Shown here: positions 34,507 to 46,825 of the stretch, piece after piece
How the letters are laid out: each line of letters opens with the position of its first letter
Numbering within the stretch: the first letter of the stretch is position 1
Assembly: GCF_030408775.1 (NCBI RefSeq)
Contig: NZ_CP047210.1
Location: 2,046,001-2,110,000, forward strand
Origin: Corynebacterium fournieri
Lineage (GTDB): Bacteria; Actinomycetota; Actinomycetes; Mycobacteriales; Mycobacteriaceae
DNA length: 64,000 bases
Reading direction: 5' to 3'
The notes under the pieces: generated by a model
Databases searched by the model: none
What the model saw: the letters and a program-made list of their open reading frames with translations, nothing else
What the model was told of the DNA's origin: nothing
Translations under genes and position numbers: made by a program

Positions 34507-35691
34507 CTAGAGCCCGGCCCACCCGGCACGCGGGTCGAAGCCGGAGTCTTTCTCAGCCTGGGCGTAGGCGCGCAGCGCGGACGTGGCCGAGGGGTCCAGG
34601 TCCTTGGGCACTGTCACCTCGACGGTGACCAGCAGGTCGCCGGCAGTACCGGAGCGCTTCGGAATGCCGCGCCCCTTCACGCGCAGCGTGCGTCCGTTCG
34701 GAGTGCCTGCCGGGACCTTCACCTTCACCGGATTGTCCAACGTGGGCACCGCGATGGTGGCTCCGAGTGCGACCTCGGAAAACGCCACTGGGACGGTGAC
34801 CTCGAGGTCGTCGCCGGAGCGGGAGAACACCTTGTCGCTTCGCACATGCACGGTGACAAACAGGTCGCCTGCGGGTGTGCCGTTGGGGCCTGCCTCGCCC
34901 TGGCCGGCCAGGCGCACCTTCTGCCCGTCGATCACACCGGCGGGGATGCGCACCGTAATCGAGCGAGTGCGCCGGACGGTGCCGGTGCCGCCGCACGTAG
35001 CGCACGGATCCTCGATGACTTCGCCGGTGCCGCCGCAGTTGGTGCAGGGTTTGGCCATACCGAATGCGCCGGAGTTCTCCCGGATGTAGCCGGAACCGGA
35101 GCACACCTCGCAGGTGTGGGATTTGCCGGACTTGGAGCCCGAGCCGTGGCACGTGGTGCACGGGGCGTCGCCGGTGAGCTCGACCGGGATGGTCGTGCCC
35201 TTGGCCGCTTCGCGGAAGTTGAGGGTTATTTCCGTTTCGACGTCGGCCCCCCGCGACGGCCGAGCGTTCCTGCCAGCACCGCCGCGGCCGCCAAAGAAGC
35301 CACCGAAGATATCACCAAGGCCGCTGTCTCCAGCTTGTCCACCAGCGGCTGATCCGAAGATGTCGGAGAGGTCGAATTCCGCTTCCGTGCCGCGAAACCC
35401 GCCCGGAAAGCCGGATCCTCCTCCCCGCCCGAAGCGGCCGAAGCCGCCCGAGCTGATCATGGATTTCAGCTGGTCGTATTCCTTGCGCTTTTGCTCGTCG
35501 CCGATGACGTCGTACGCCTCGGCCACCCGCTTGAACTTCTCTTCCGCCTTCTTGTCGCCGGGGTGGGAGTCCGGATGGTTTTCGCGTGCGAGCTTGCGAT
35601 AGGCCTTCTTAATGTCCGCGGCGCTTGCCGACGAGCTCACGCCCAAGTCGCCGTAATAATCCTTGTCGGCCCATTCCTGTTGCATTGCCAT
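34507..35691 (-). CDS. dnaJ: Chaperone DnaJ (Hsp40)
   Basis: DnaJ delivers unfolded clients to DnaK and stimulates its ATPase. The 394-residue protein has a J domain (about residues 10-80) with the HPD triad in [10 protein letters not shown], a Gly/Phe-rich region (about 85-145), four CxxCxGxG zinc motifs ([32 protein letters not shown]) and the two C-terminal substrate-binding domains. GAAAGGAGGG precedes the ATG. It corresponds to DnaJ2 of C. glutamicum by position. A terminator separates it from grpE and a HAIR-like site overlaps its promoter. Confidence 0.96.
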   Translation of the reverse strand: MAMQQEWADKDYYGDLGVSSSASAADIKKAYRKLARENHPDSHPGDKKAEEKFKRVAEAYDVIGDEQKRKEYDQLKSMISSGGFGRFGRGGGSGFPGGFRGTEAEFDLSDIFGSAAGGQAGDSGLGDIFGGFFGGRGGAGRNARPSRGADVETEITLNFREAAKGTTIPVELTGDAPCTTCHGSGSKSGKSHTCEVCSGSGYIRENSGAFGMAKPCTNCGGTGEVIEDPCATCGGTGTVRRTRSITVRIPAGVIDGQKVRLAGQGEAGPNGTPAGDLFVTVHVRSDKVFSRSGDDLEVTVPVAFSEVALGATIAVPTLDNPVKVKVPAGTPNGRTLRVKGRGIPKRSGTAGDLLVTVEVTVPKDLDPSATSALRAYAQAEKDSGFDPRAGWAGL

Positions 35692-35719
35692 CTCGCACCC
35701 TCCTTTCCTTCCTCAAAGT

Positions 35720-35740
35720 ATTGAGTTTGTCTCACTAAAG
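35720..35740. promoter_or_regulatory. HAIR site upstream of dnaJ-hspR
   Basis: ATTGAGT-N7-ACTAAAG, 12 of 14 arm positions of CTTGAGT-N7-ACTCAAG, located 29 bp before the dnaJ start codon; consistent with HspR autoregulation. Confidence 0.65.
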
Positions 35741-35762
35741 TTTGTTTACTAATTCATCTAAA

Positions 35763-35815
35763 AACAAGGGCCGGGGACGAGGCCGCGTGGGTCGCGCCAC
35801 CTCATTCCCCGGCCC
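35763..35815 (-). terminator. Large hairpin terminator between grpE and dnaJ
   Basis: GGGCCGGGGA (35768-35777) pairs with TCCCCGGCCC (35806-35815), with an inner GAGG/CCTC pairing; on the minus strand TTGTTTTTAG follows. It should end most dnaK-grpE transcripts. Confidence 0.75.
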
Positions 35816-35835
35816 TGCAAATCCGAGTAGGTTGC

Positions 35836-36546
35836 TTACTCGGCGGTGCCAGCTTCTGGGCTGGCTTCTGAGCCAGTTTCTGGCTCACCGGCCGGCTCGG
35901 CGGGATCGGCAATGATCACCATGGCGTTTCGCACCAAGCGGTCGCCGATCATGTAGCCCTTGCGCAGCACCGTGCCCACGGCTTTGGCATCGCCCTGGGA
36001 CAGATCCTGCACTGCCTCGTGGATCTCGGGGTTGAACTCGTCGCCCTCGGCGCCGAACTCCTTGATGCCCTGGCCGGCAACGACCGCGCGGAACTTGTCG
36101 GCGAAGGCCTTCAGCGGGCCTTCTGCCAGGTCGCCGTGCTGCTCAGCCAAGTCGAGGTCGTCCATCAAAGGCAGCAGCTGGGTGGCAAACCTCGCCTTTG
36201 CGTTGTCCCCCGCCTGGCTGCGCTCGCGCTCCGTGCGGCGACGGTAGTTCGCGTACTCGGCGCTGACGCGCTGCAGCGACTCGGTGCGCTCTGCGAGCTG
36301 CAGTTCGATGTCGCTGACCGCGCCGTCGCCGTCCGCGTCGGGGTTCACCTCGGCATCGGCCACTGCCGCCGCGTCTTCCAACTCAGCGTCGGCTGCGAGG
36401 AGGGGATCCTCGTCCGCGGCCAGTGCCTCCGACTCAGCAGCTTCATCGGCGAGCGTTTCCGCTTGGTCCGGGGACACGAACTGTTCGTCCGTGGCCTCCG
36501 GAGCGCCCGGGTTATCCGGCATCTGCTCGTTGTGGGGGTTCGTCAT
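35836..36546 (-). CDS. grpE: Nucleotide exchange factor GrpE
   Basis: GrpE releases ADP from DnaK. The 236-residue protein has a long acidic, Ala-rich N-terminus (about residues 1-75, e.g. ADEDPLLAADAELEDAAAVAD), then the coiled coil (ELQLAERTESLQRVSAEYANYRRR, about 80-130) and the C-terminal beta head with IKEFGAEGDEFNPEIHEAV and VGTVLRKGYMIGDRLVRNAMV, the family signature. It follows dnaK by 36 bp and has a good ribosome site (GAAGGAGG). Confidence 0.95.
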   Translation of the reverse strand: MTNPHNEQMPDNPGAPEATDEQFVSPDQAETLADEAAESEALAADEDPLLAADAELEDAAAVADAEVNPDADGDGAVSDIELQLAERTESLQRVSAEYANYRRRTERERSQAGDNAKARFATQLLPLMDDLDLAEQHGDLAEGPLKAFADKFRAVVAGQGIKEFGAEGDEFNPEIHEAVQDLSQGDAKAVGTVLRKGYMIGDRLVRNAMVIIADPAEPAGEPETGSEASPEAGTAE

Positions 36547-36582
36547 CAGACGTCGCCTCCTTCGTGTGTTGCTGGTCGGGAG

Positions 36583-38421
<1,839 letters not shown>

Positions 38422-38460
38422 AAGAGTAATTCCTCCTGTTGAGATGTGGTTTATCAGTAA

Positions 38461-38481
38461 GTTGATGTGCTCCGACTCAAC
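38461..38481. promoter_or_regulatory. HAIR-like site downstream of the dnaK transcription start
   Basis: GTTGATG-N7-ACTCAAC, 10 of 14 arm positions. It lies between the predicted start point and the dnaK ATG. Confidence 0.45.
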
Positions 38482-38493
38482 TTGACGGCCACC

Positions 38494-38499
38494 ACTATA
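38494..38499 (-). promoter_or_regulatory. -10 element of dnaK
   Basis: TATAGT on the minus strand, about 73 nt before the ATG; the -35 position 17 bp further upstream falls inside the HAIR site at 38517-38537. Confidence 0.55.
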
Positions 38500-38516
38500 A
38501 CACCGGCGGTGACATC

Positions 38517-38537
38517 CTTGAGTCGGTCGCACTCATA
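38517..38537. promoter_or_regulatory. HAIR site over the dnaK -35 region
   Basis: CTTGAGT-N7-ACTCATA, left arm perfect and 12 of 14 positions overall. Occupation by HspR should block RNA polymerase. Confidence 0.75.
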
Positions 38538-38610
38538 GGTAACAACGGCACCCCACCCAAACTTGTTCCCGGTTGGCGCAACTTTCTTTGTATCCCCAGT
38601 TCAACCCACA

Positions 38611-38642
38611 CAAAAACCTCCGGGGCGGGCGCCGCCGGAGGT
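38611..38642 (-). terminator. Terminator of ald
   Basis: ACCTCCGG (38616-38623) pairs with CCGGAGGT (38635-38642); TTTTTGTG follows on the minus strand, 23 bp after the ald stop codon. Confidence 0.8.
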
Positions 38643-38664
38643 CAAAACGTCGTAAAGCTACTGC

Positions 38665-40185
<1,521 letters not shown>

Positions 40186-40329
40186 ATCCATGCCTTTCTT
40201 CAACATCGGGAGACGATTGTGGCCCACGCTACACTTCATTTCCGGAGTGGTCTAGCACATTTTTCTTGTTTTCTTCCCTCCATCCGTCTCCATATATGCA
40301 TTAAGCAGCATCTCTGGCACAATGACCGC

Positions 40330-41739
40330 GTGACTGAACACGACAACAACGAATACGTGGGCGCACTGGACACCGCAGTCGACGATGTCCGGATGCTGCC
40401 CACCCCGGCAGACGCGGCCCAGGAGCTCTCTCGCGAGCCCATCGACCGCGGCGACATCATCGCCTCCGACGGCCGCACCGCCGCCGCGTGGGCGCTGCGG
40501 TTTATCATCATCGTCGCCGCCACCGCTATCGTGCTGTACCTGCTCAAGTGGGTGTGGATGGGACTTTTGCCCATCCTGCTCGCCCTCATCGTGGCTACCG
40601 TGCTGTGGCCTCCGGTGCGCTGGATGCGAAACCATAAAGTGCCGGCCGCGCTCGCGGTGTTTATCACCCTCATCGGCACCTTCGGCATCCTCGGCGGCAT
40701 CATCGCGGCGATGGCGCCGACGGTGAAAAACCAGGGCACCGAACTCGGACGCCAAGCCGAGGAAGGCGTCAACCAGATCATCGCCTGGTTGAAGGAGCAG
40801 AACTTCACCTTCCTCGAGCCGGAGCGCATCCAGCAGGCTGTGGACCAGGCCACCGCGTTTGTGAAGGGGCAGGCCTCCAACATCGCGTCCGGCGTGTTCT
40901 CGGGCATCGGCGCGATCACGTCGGTGGGCACCACGCTCGCGCTGACGCTGGTGCTGCTGTTCTTCTTCCTCAAAGACGGCGACCGCTTCCTGCCGTGGGT
41001 GCGCAAGTACACCGGTGTGCGCGCTGGCTGGCACCTCACCGAGGTGTGCATGCGCTCCTGGAACACGCTGTCCGGCTTCATCCGCACCCAGGCGCTCGTG
41101 TCCTTGGTAGACGCCGTCTTCATCGGCCTGGGCCTGCTGTTTTTGGGTGTGCCGCTCTGGCCGGTGCTGGCGGTTGTGACCTTCTTCGCCGGTTTCATCC
41201 CGATCGTCGGTGCCGTTTCCGCCGGCGCCTTGGCGGTGATCATCGCGCTGGTGTCCAACGGGTTCATGAACGCCGTGTTCGTGCTTTTGCTCATCATCGC
41301 CGTGCAGCAGCTGGAGGGCAACGTGCTCTCCCCGATCCTGCAGTCTCAGGCGATGGGCCTGCACGCGGCGGTGGTCTTGCTCGCAGTGGCCGTGGGCGGC
41401 ACCCTGTTCGGCATCGTGGGCGCTTTCCTGGCGGTGCCGGTCGCAGCGGTGGCGGCAGTCTGGCTGCGCTACTGGGCGGAGATGGTCTCGCTGCGCTCAG
41501 GGGAGATTACGGCCGACGAGATACAGGTGGCCACCCAGCAAACCCAAACCATGGATTCCAAGGAATCCTTCCTCGCTGTGCGCGACCACATGATGCGCAT
41601 GGCCAAGCGCGAAAAGACCGATGCCAAGGTCCCCGTCAAAGAGGGTCTGGGCTCCACCCGCGTCCCGCTGGGCGACGAGGATCCGGAAGCCGAGGTCCCG
41701 GGCCGCACCCGCGCCATCGAAGACGAAGAAGAAGAATAG
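40330..41739 (+). CDS. AI-2E family (PerM/YdiK-like) membrane protein
   Basis: The 469-residue protein has a 50-residue acidic cytoplasmic N-terminus, two or three close membrane segments (about 55-115), an extracytoplasmic helical stretch with TVKNQGTELGRQAEEGVNQ, and further helices (about 200-380) with the family signature GFIPIVGAVSAG and the later QQLEGNVLSPILQSQAMGLHA. It ends in a long charged tail of poly-Glu type. Relatives include transporters for autoinducer-2 and Na+/H+ antiporters; the substrate here is unknown. The start is a GTG six nt after CACAAT. Confidence 0.85.
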   Translation: MTEHDNNEYVGALDTAVDDVRMLPTPADAAQELSREPIDRGDIIASDGRTAAAWALRFIIIVAATAIVLYLLKWVWMGLLPILLALIVATVLWPPVRWMRNHKVPAALAVFITLIGTFGILGGIIAAMAPTVKNQGTELGRQAEEGVNQIIAWLKEQNFTFLEPERIQQAVDQATAFVKGQASNIASGVFSGIGAITSVGTTLALTLVLLFFFLKDGDRFLPWVRKYTGVRAGWHLTEVCMRSWNTLSGFIRTQALVSLVDAVFIGLGLLFLGVPLWPVLAVVTFFAGFIPIVGAVSAGALAVIIALVSNGFMNAVFVLLLIIAVQQLEGNVLSPILQSQAMGLHAAVVLLAVAVGGTLFGIVGAFLAVPVAAVAAVWLRYWAEMVSLRSGEITADEIQVATQQTQTMDSKESFLAVRDHMMRMAKREKTDAKVPVKEGLGSTRVPLGDEDPEAEVPGRTRAIEDEEEE

Positions 41740-41783
41740 GTACGGTGGGGTGACGCAATTGCCTATCGACGAAAGGACGTACC

Positions 41784-42308
41784 GTGTCTGACCTGAACGG
41801 CAAGACCGTCGCCATCATCGCTACCAACGGCTTCGAGGATTCGGAGCTGACCTCCCCGAAGGAGGCCGTGGAGGCCGCTGGTGCGACCACCAAGGTCATC
41901 TCCACCGACACCGGTGAGATCGAGGGCAAGAAGGGCGCGAAGGTTGCCGTGGACGTGACTTCCGCCGACGCCTCCGTCGACGAGTTCGACGCCCTGATCC
42001 TGCCCGGCGGCACCGTGAACGCGGATACCATCCGCACCGACGCGGATGCAGTCGCGCTGACGAAGGCCTTCAAGGACGCCGGCAAGCCGATCGGCGTGAT
42101 CTGCCACGGCGGCTGGCTCCTTACCGAAGCCGACCTGATTAAGGGCGTGAAGCTCACCTCCGTGGCCAACGTGAAGACCGATCTGGTCAACGCTGGCGCC
42201 AACTGGGTCGACGAGGAAGTCGTGGTCGATTCCGGCTTCATCTCCTCGCGCACCCCAGACGACCTGCCGGCTTTCAACGCCGCGCTCGTCAAGGAGTTTG
42301 CGAAGTAA
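41784..42308 (+). CDS. DJ-1/PfpI family protein
   Basis: A 174-residue single-domain protein of the class I glutamine-amidotransferase-like fold. The nucleophile elbow is VICHGGWLL, with the reactive Cys, and the acidic partner lies in NGFEDSELTSP, as in YhbO/PfpI. Relatives act on glyoxal-modified proteins or as stress proteases, but the specific activity is disputed. GTG 41784 follows AAAGGACG. A strong terminator follows; it may form a unit with the AI-2E family gene 44 bp upstream. Confidence 0.9.
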   Translation: MSDLNGKTVAIIATNGFEDSELTSPKEAVEAAGATTKVISTDTGEIEGKKGAKVAVDVTSADASVDEFDALILPGGTVNADTIRTDADAVALTKAFKDAGKPIGVICHGGWLLTEADLIKGVKLTSVANVKTDLVNAGANWVDEEVVVDSGFISSRTPDDLPAFNAALVKEFAK

Positions 42309-42328
42309 ACCGCTTCTTTTTCACCTTG

Positions 42329-42356
42329 CCCGCTGGTTTCGCACCAGCGGGTTTTT
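42329..42356 (+). terminator. Terminator after the DJ-1/PfpI gene
   Basis: CCCGCTGGT (42329-42337) and ACCAGCGGG (42343-42351), 5-nt loop, then TTTTT. Confidence 0.9.
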
Positions 42357-42396
42357 CGTTGCCCCGCAAGTGGCGCGGAGCTGGATCCCCGCGTCC

Positions 42397-42987
42397 TCAG
42401 CGAAGGTGCTCACGCAGCGCCTGTTCGAGCTCGACGCGGGCGCGCTCGAGGGCGGCCTCCCAGACCTCGGAGGCGGACTCGTCGGCAGAGTCGGACACCT
42501 GCTTGAGCAGCGTCAGCGGCACCCCGAAGGTGGAGCACACAGCGGCCAGGGCGTAGCCCTCCATGTCCACCAGCTGGCACTCGCGTGCGAGCTCGGCGCG
42601 CAGGTCGGAGCGGTTGACAAACGCGTCGCCGGTGGCCAGCTTCACCTTGGGCAGGTCCGTCAGCGGCTCGAAGTTGAACCAGCGCGGGTAGACAAAATCG
42701 GTGATCTCGGAGGTGCCGCCGACCTTGAAGTCGTGCTTGACGGCGGCGGAGACCTCGTAGACGCCGGGTGCGAGGTCCGTCAGCGCGCCCGCGGTGCCAA
42801 CGTTGATCACCCGCGACGGCAGCGGCCCCTCGGACAGGCGGCGGGTCAGCGCGATCGCGGCCGGCAGGGTGCCGATGCCGGTGATGAGCACCTCGTTGTC
42901 GCCGCCGGACATGATGTCCGCGGCCTCTTCTTTCATCGCTGCGACGATGAGCAAATCAGAATGGGTTCCAGACAAAGTTCCAGACAT
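42397..42987 (-). CDS. MTA/SAH nucleosidase-like protein at the end of the cys operon
   Basis: The 196-residue protein shows the nucleoside phosphorylase/nucleosidase fold: LLIVAAMKEEA at the start, NVGTAGAL in the middle and VDMEGYALAAV near the end, where the Met-Glu binds the ribose in 5'-methylthioadenosine/S-adenosylhomocysteine nucleosidases. It is shorter than typical MTAN (about 230). It begins six bp after the cysZ stop in the same direction, so it is probably co-transcribed with the sulfate genes and may recycle sulfur-containing nucleosides; the exact substrate is inferred. Confidence 0.75.
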   Translation of the reverse strand: MSGTLSGTHSDLLIVAAMKEEAADIMSGGDNEVLITGIGTLPAAIALTRRLSEGPLPSRVINVGTAGALTDLAPGVYEVSAAVKHDFKVGGTSEITDFVYPRWFNFEPLTDLPKVKLATGDAFVNRSDLRAELARECQLVDMEGYALAAVCSTFGVPLTLLKQVSDSADESASEVWEAALERARVELEQALREHLR

Positions 42988-42993
42988 AGTTGC

Positions 42994-43926
42994 TTATCGT
43001 AGGCGCGCCGGCTCCGGCTCGACCACTGTTGCCCCTTCCCGCTCCGAGGCGGCCCGGGAATTCTCCCGCGCCTTGAGCACGCCGCGCGCGGACAGCGCCG
43101 CACCGATGAGCAGCACCGCGATGCGCACGACGACAAGCCCCTCGGTCACGCCGAGGAACTTCAGCACCACCGGCAGGTTCAAAAAGACGATGAGGGTGCC
43201 CACCACCCCGCCGAGGGCGATCGGGTTCATGCGGGTGACCAGCCACGCACCAATGGGTGCTGCGACCACCCCGCCGAGCAGGAGCGCGAGGACGCCGGAC
43301 AGGTTGGCCACCAGGTCGTTCCACATCCCCACCGCGAACCCGGCAGTGGCGGCCAGGGTGACCAGAAACTCCGCGGTGTTGACGGTGCCCACGATGCGGC
43401 GCGGCTCAGCGCGGCCGGCGGACAGCAGCGTCGAGGTGGTCACCGGGCCCCAGCCGCCCCCGCCGGTCGCGTCCACGAACCCGCCGAACAAGCCCAGTCC
43501 GGCGAGGAAGCCGCGCGAGTGCGGTTTGTTCGCCTGCTTGCGCTGGGTCAGCCCGCGGGCGAAGCGCAGCATGAGGTTCAGCCCGATCAACGCGAGGATC
43601 AGCGACATCACGGGCCGCGCGGCCTCCGTGGACAGATTGACCAGCACCGTGGCTCCGATAAAGGCACCGATCGCACCGGGGATCCCGATGGCGAACGCGG
43701 TGCGCCAGTCCACGTTGCCGAAGCGCGTGTGCGCCATGCCGGAGGCGAGCGTGGTGCCCAGCTCGGCGGTGTGCACCACGGCGGAGGCGGCGGCCGGGGT
43801 CAGTCCCGCCACGGCGATGAGCATGGTGGAGGAGGTGGCGCCGAATCCCATGCCCAGGCCGCCGTCCACAAGTTGGGCGGCCAGCCCGGCCACGGCAATG
43901 AGCAGGAGCGTTTCAATCTTGTACAT
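42994..43926 (-). CDS. cysZ: Sulfate uptake permease CysZ (TauE/SafE family)
   Basis: This 310-residue protein has about eight membrane helices and the internally repeated TauE/SafE domain (AAQLVDGGLGMGFGATSS in the first half, GFVDATGGGGWGPVTTSTL in the second, each with the family's Gly-rich loop). In C. glutamicum the gene at this place is the sulfate permease CysZ, which is unrelated to E. coli CysZ. It starts one base after cysY and is followed by the nucleosidase gene. Confidence 0.88.
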   Translation of the reverse strand: MYKIETLLLIAVAGLAAQLVDGGLGMGFGATSSTMLIAVAGLTPAAASAVVHTAELGTTLASGMAHTRFGNVDWRTAFAIGIPGAIGAFIGATVLVNLSTEAARPVMSLILALIGLNLMLRFARGLTQRKQANKPHSRGFLAGLGLFGGFVDATGGGGWGPVTTSTLLSAGRAEPRRIVGTVNTAEFLVTLAATAGFAVGMWNDLVANLSGVLALLLGGVVAAPIGAWLVTRMNPIALGGVVGTLIVFLNLPVVLKFLGVTEGLVVVRIAVLLIGAALSARGVLKARENSRAASEREGATVVEPEPARLR

Positions 43927-43927
43927 C

Positions 43928-44581
43928 TCAGGCGCCTTTCTCGGCGGCGGCGCGGTATCGGTCTGCGATAACGCCCGCGAGGTCTGTGGTCAGCGGCCCG
44001 GACGCATGCAGGTGCGCCGGAATCCGGTTCAGCAGTGTTCCGTGGGTGACAAAGAGGGGAAGGACGTGCGTGTGCTTGTCGACGAACCTCCGGTCGCCGC
44101 CCGTCGCAGGCACCACCGCCACCTCAATCCCGGCGCGCTGGGCCAGGTCGTCGGCGAGGCGGTGGTAGTTCGCGGCCTGCTCGGCATCCGAGGTGCCGAC
44201 GGGGAAGATCGTGGCGTGGGGGGCCGAAGGGGCGTCGAGAAGCAGGCGTTTGTGCAGCACCTCGGCGATGTCGCTGCCGGTGCCCAGGGGCTCGGCGAGG
44301 ACGAGGTCGCAGTGGTTGCGGGCTTCGGCGAGGTGCGCCGGCACGTCCACCTTGGCGTGGAATGCGCGGGTGAACAGCAGCGGCACGACAACGGCCCGCT
44401 TCGCGGCCCGCGTGGTGGAAAGTGTGGCGGCGGCCTCGGCGAGGGTGGGGGTGTCGAACTCGAGGTGGGCGTCGGCCCACTCCACGCCGAGCTGCGCCGC
44501 GGCCGCTTGTGTGAGCGCGCGGATGCCCTCCTTGGCGCGCGGGTGGCGCGAGCCGTGGGAAAGGGTGATCAGCGCGTCCAT
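43928..44581 (-). CDS. cysY: Sirohydrochlorin ferrochelatase-like protein CysY
   Basis: CysY inserts iron into sirohydrochlorin to make sirohaem for CysI. The 217-residue protein shows the CbiX-type start DALITLSHGSRHPRAKEGI with the metal-binding His, a repeated half-domain with VVVPLLFTRAFHAKVDVP and LPLFVTHGTLLNRIPAHL. ATG 44581 begins five bp after the cysN stop; a much longer open frame that continues upstream is the antiphase of cysN and is not real. Confidence 0.88.
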   Translation of the reverse strand: MDALITLSHGSRHPRAKEGIRALTQAAAAQLGVEWADAHLEFDTPTLAEAAATLSTTRAAKRAVVVPLLFTRAFHAKVDVPAHLAEARNHCDLVLAEPLGTGSDIAEVLHKRLLLDAPSAPHATIFPVGTSDAEQAANYHRLADDLAQRAGIEVAVVPATGGDRRFVDKHTHVLPLFVTHGTLLNRIPAHLHASGPLTTDLAGVIADRYRAAAEKGA

Positions 44582-44586
44582 CGGGG

Positions 44587-45894
44587 CTACCTCAGGCGAG
44601 TTCCCACCAGGCCGGCAGCCAGGGTGTTGCCGCTTGCCTGGTCCACCAGCAGGAAGTTGCCCACCGCGCCGCGGGCCGCGTAGGGCTCCACCGGCAGCTC
44701 GTCGGCGGTCTGGATGGTCACGTGGGCGATCTCGTTGAGCGCGACAGCCTCCGGGGCGGTGTTGTCGCCGGCGGCGCCGTCGATGTCGAGCACGCGGTCC
44801 ACGCTGGCCACACGCGCGCGGACGAACGCGGTGCCGATGCGCAGCTTCACGGTCTGGCCGGCGCGCAGCTCCTTTTCGGTCAGCCCCACCACGGTGGCGT
44901 CGAACTCCCTCGTGTCTGCTGGCCGAGTTTGCGAGGCCAGCAGGTCGCCGCGGGTCAGGTCGATCTCGTCCGCCAGGAGCAGCGCGACGGAGTCGCCGGC
45001 GTGGGCGGTCTCCACCGGGCCGTCGGCCGTGTCGATGCCCGCCAAGGTGGTGGTGCGGCCGTAGGGGGCCAGGATCTCGTCGCCGACCGAGATTGCACCG
45101 GCGTTGACACGCCCTGCGTAGGCGCGGTAGTCGGAGGCGTGCTCGCGCAGCACGTACTGGATGTTGAAGCGGAAGTCCAGGTCGTCGGCGCGGCCGTGGT
45201 TGACCGGGATGCTCTCGAGCAGCTCCAGCACGGTCGGACCGGTGTACCAGGCGGTTTCGGCGCTGTGCTCGGCAACGTTGTCGCCCTTGAGCGCAGAGAT
45301 CGGCACCACGTGCGGGTCCTCGATGCTCAGCTCCGCAGCCTTCGCGTCGAAGTCCGCCTTGATCTCGTTGAAGGTCTCCTCCGAGTAACCGACCAGGTCG
45401 ATCTTGTTCACCGCCAGGATCACGGTGCGCACACCCAGCAGTTTGGCCACGGTGAGGTGGCGGATGGTCTGCTCCACCACGCCGTTGCGCGCGTCGACGA
45501 GCAGCACGACCACCTGCGAGGTGGACATGCCGGTGACCGTGTTGCGGGTGTACTGCACGTGCCCCGGCGTGTCGGCGAGGATGAAGGTGCGCTTGTCGGT
45601 GGCGAAGTAGCGGTAGGCCACGTCGATGGTGATGCCCTGCTCGCGTTCGGCCCGGAGGCCGTCGACAAGCAAAGAAAGGTCCAGGCCCTCGAAGCCGCGA
45701 TCGGCGCTGGTGCGCTCCACCGAGGCGAGCTGGTCCGCGAGCACGGACTTGGTGTCGTGCAACAGACGGCCCACGAAGGTGGACTTGCCGTCGTCGACGG
45801 AGCCAGCGGTGCACAGGCGCAGCGTTTCGCGCTCGGCGAGCACGCCCGTCGCGCTGGAGGAGGCGGTGGCGGAAGTGGTGGTTGGGGCAGTCAT
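44587..45894 (-). CDS. cysN: Sulfate adenylyltransferase subunit 1 (GTPase)
   Basis: CysN hydrolyses GTP to drive APS synthesis by CysD. The 435-residue EF-Tu-like protein contains GSVDDGKSTFVGRLLHD (G1), DTPGHVQYTRN (G3) and AVNKIDLVGY (G4), followed by two beta-barrel domains. No APS kinase domain is fused, consistent with direct APS reduction by CysH. Its ATG overlaps the cysD stop (ATGA). Confidence 0.95.
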   Translation of the reverse strand: MTAPTTTSATASSSATGVLAERETLRLCTAGSVDDGKSTFVGRLLHDTKSVLADQLASVERTSADRGFEGLDLSLLVDGLRAEREQGITIDVAYRYFATDKRTFILADTPGHVQYTRNTVTGMSTSQVVVLLVDARNGVVEQTIRHLTVAKLLGVRTVILAVNKIDLVGYSEETFNEIKADFDAKAAELSIEDPHVVPISALKGDNVAEHSAETAWYTGPTVLELLESIPVNHGRADDLDFRFNIQYVLREHASDYRAYAGRVNAGAISVGDEILAPYGRTTTLAGIDTADGPVETAHAGDSVALLLADEIDLTRGDLLASQTRPADTREFDATVVGLTEKELRAGQTVKLRIGTAFVRARVASVDRVLDIDGAAGDNTAPEAVALNEIAHVTIQTADELPVEPYAARGAVGNFLLVDQASGNTLAAGLVGTRLR

Positions 45895-46808
45895 CAGAAG
45901 TAGCCTTCCTTCTTGCGGTCTTCCATGGCGGATTCGCTCAAGCGGTCGTCGGCGCGGGTGGCGCCGCGCTCGGTGAGGGTTGAGTTGGCAATTTCGACGA
46001 GCACCTCGTCGATGGTGGACGCGTCCGAATCGACGGCGCCGGTGCAGGACATGTCGCCGACGGTGCGGTAGCGCACCCGGCGGGTCTCAAGCGCCTCGCC
46101 CTCGCGCGGGCCGCCCCACTCCCCCGGGGTCAGCCACATGCCGTCGCGGCCGAACACCTCGCGGTCGTGCGCGAAGTAAATCGACGGCAGCGCAATCCCG
46201 CGCGCGCCGATGTACTCCCACACATCCGCCTCCGTCCAGTTGGAGATGGGGAACACGCGCACGTTCTCCCCCGGTAGCGTCGCGCCGTTGTACAAATCCC
46301 ACAGCTCAGGGCGCTGGCGGCGCGGATCCCAGCCGCCGAAGGAGTCGCGCACGGAAAACACGCGCTCCTTGGCGCGGGCACGCTCCTCGTCGCGGCGGGC
46401 GCCGCCGAGCACAGCGTTGTAGCCGACCTCCGCGATCGTCTCCACCAGCGGCACGGTCTGCAGCGGGTTGCGGGTGCCGTCCGGGCGCTCCTGCAGGTCG
46501 CCGCGGTCGATCCAGTCCTGCACGTGCGCAACGCGCAGGCGCAGCCCGTGCTTTTCCACAATCTCGTCGCGGAACTCGATCACCTCGGGGAAGTTGTGCC
46601 CGGTATCCACGTGCAACAGCTCAATCGGCGCTTTCGCTGGCGCGAAGGCGCGGCGCGCCAGCTCCAGCACCACGCAGGAATCCTTGCCGCCGGAAAACAG
46701 CAGGCCAATTTTGTCGAACTGCCCGGCCACCTCGCGGATGATGTGGATGGACTCGTTTTCCAAGTCCTTCAGGTGCGGCGACAGCTCAGGTGTTGTTGCT
46801 TGAGTCAT
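45894..46808 (-). CDS. cysD: Sulfate adenylyltransferase subunit 2
   Basis: CysD forms APS from sulfate and ATP in the complex with CysN. The 304-residue protein has the PP-loop in IGLLFSGGKDSCVVLELA, the following VDTGHNFPEVIEFRD, and EERARAKERVFSVRD and WTEADVWEYI further on. An AAGGAG site precedes the ATG. It lies 17 bp after cysH. Confidence 0.96.
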   Translation of the reverse strand: MTQATTPELSPHLKDLENESIHIIREVAGQFDKIGLLFSGGKDSCVVLELARRAFAPAKAPIELLHVDTGHNFPEVIEFRDEIVEKHGLRLRVAHVQDWIDRGDLQERPDGTRNPLQTVPLVETIAEVGYNAVLGGARRDEERARAKERVFSVRDSFGGWDPRRQRPELWDLYNGATLPGENVRVFPISNWTEADVWEYIGARGIALPSIYFAHDREVFGRDGMWLTPGEWGGPREGEALETRRVRYRTVGDMSCTGAVDSDASTIDEVLVEIANSTLTERGATRADDRLSESAMEDRKKEGYF

Positions 46809-46825
46809 GTTCTTCTAGCTCCTTG

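Noticed and set aside
43928-45814. A 628-codon frame that would fuse sequence upstream to CysY
   Set aside because: The upstream part is the wrong frame of cysN; the real CysY start (MDALITLSHG) follows the cysN stop by five bp.
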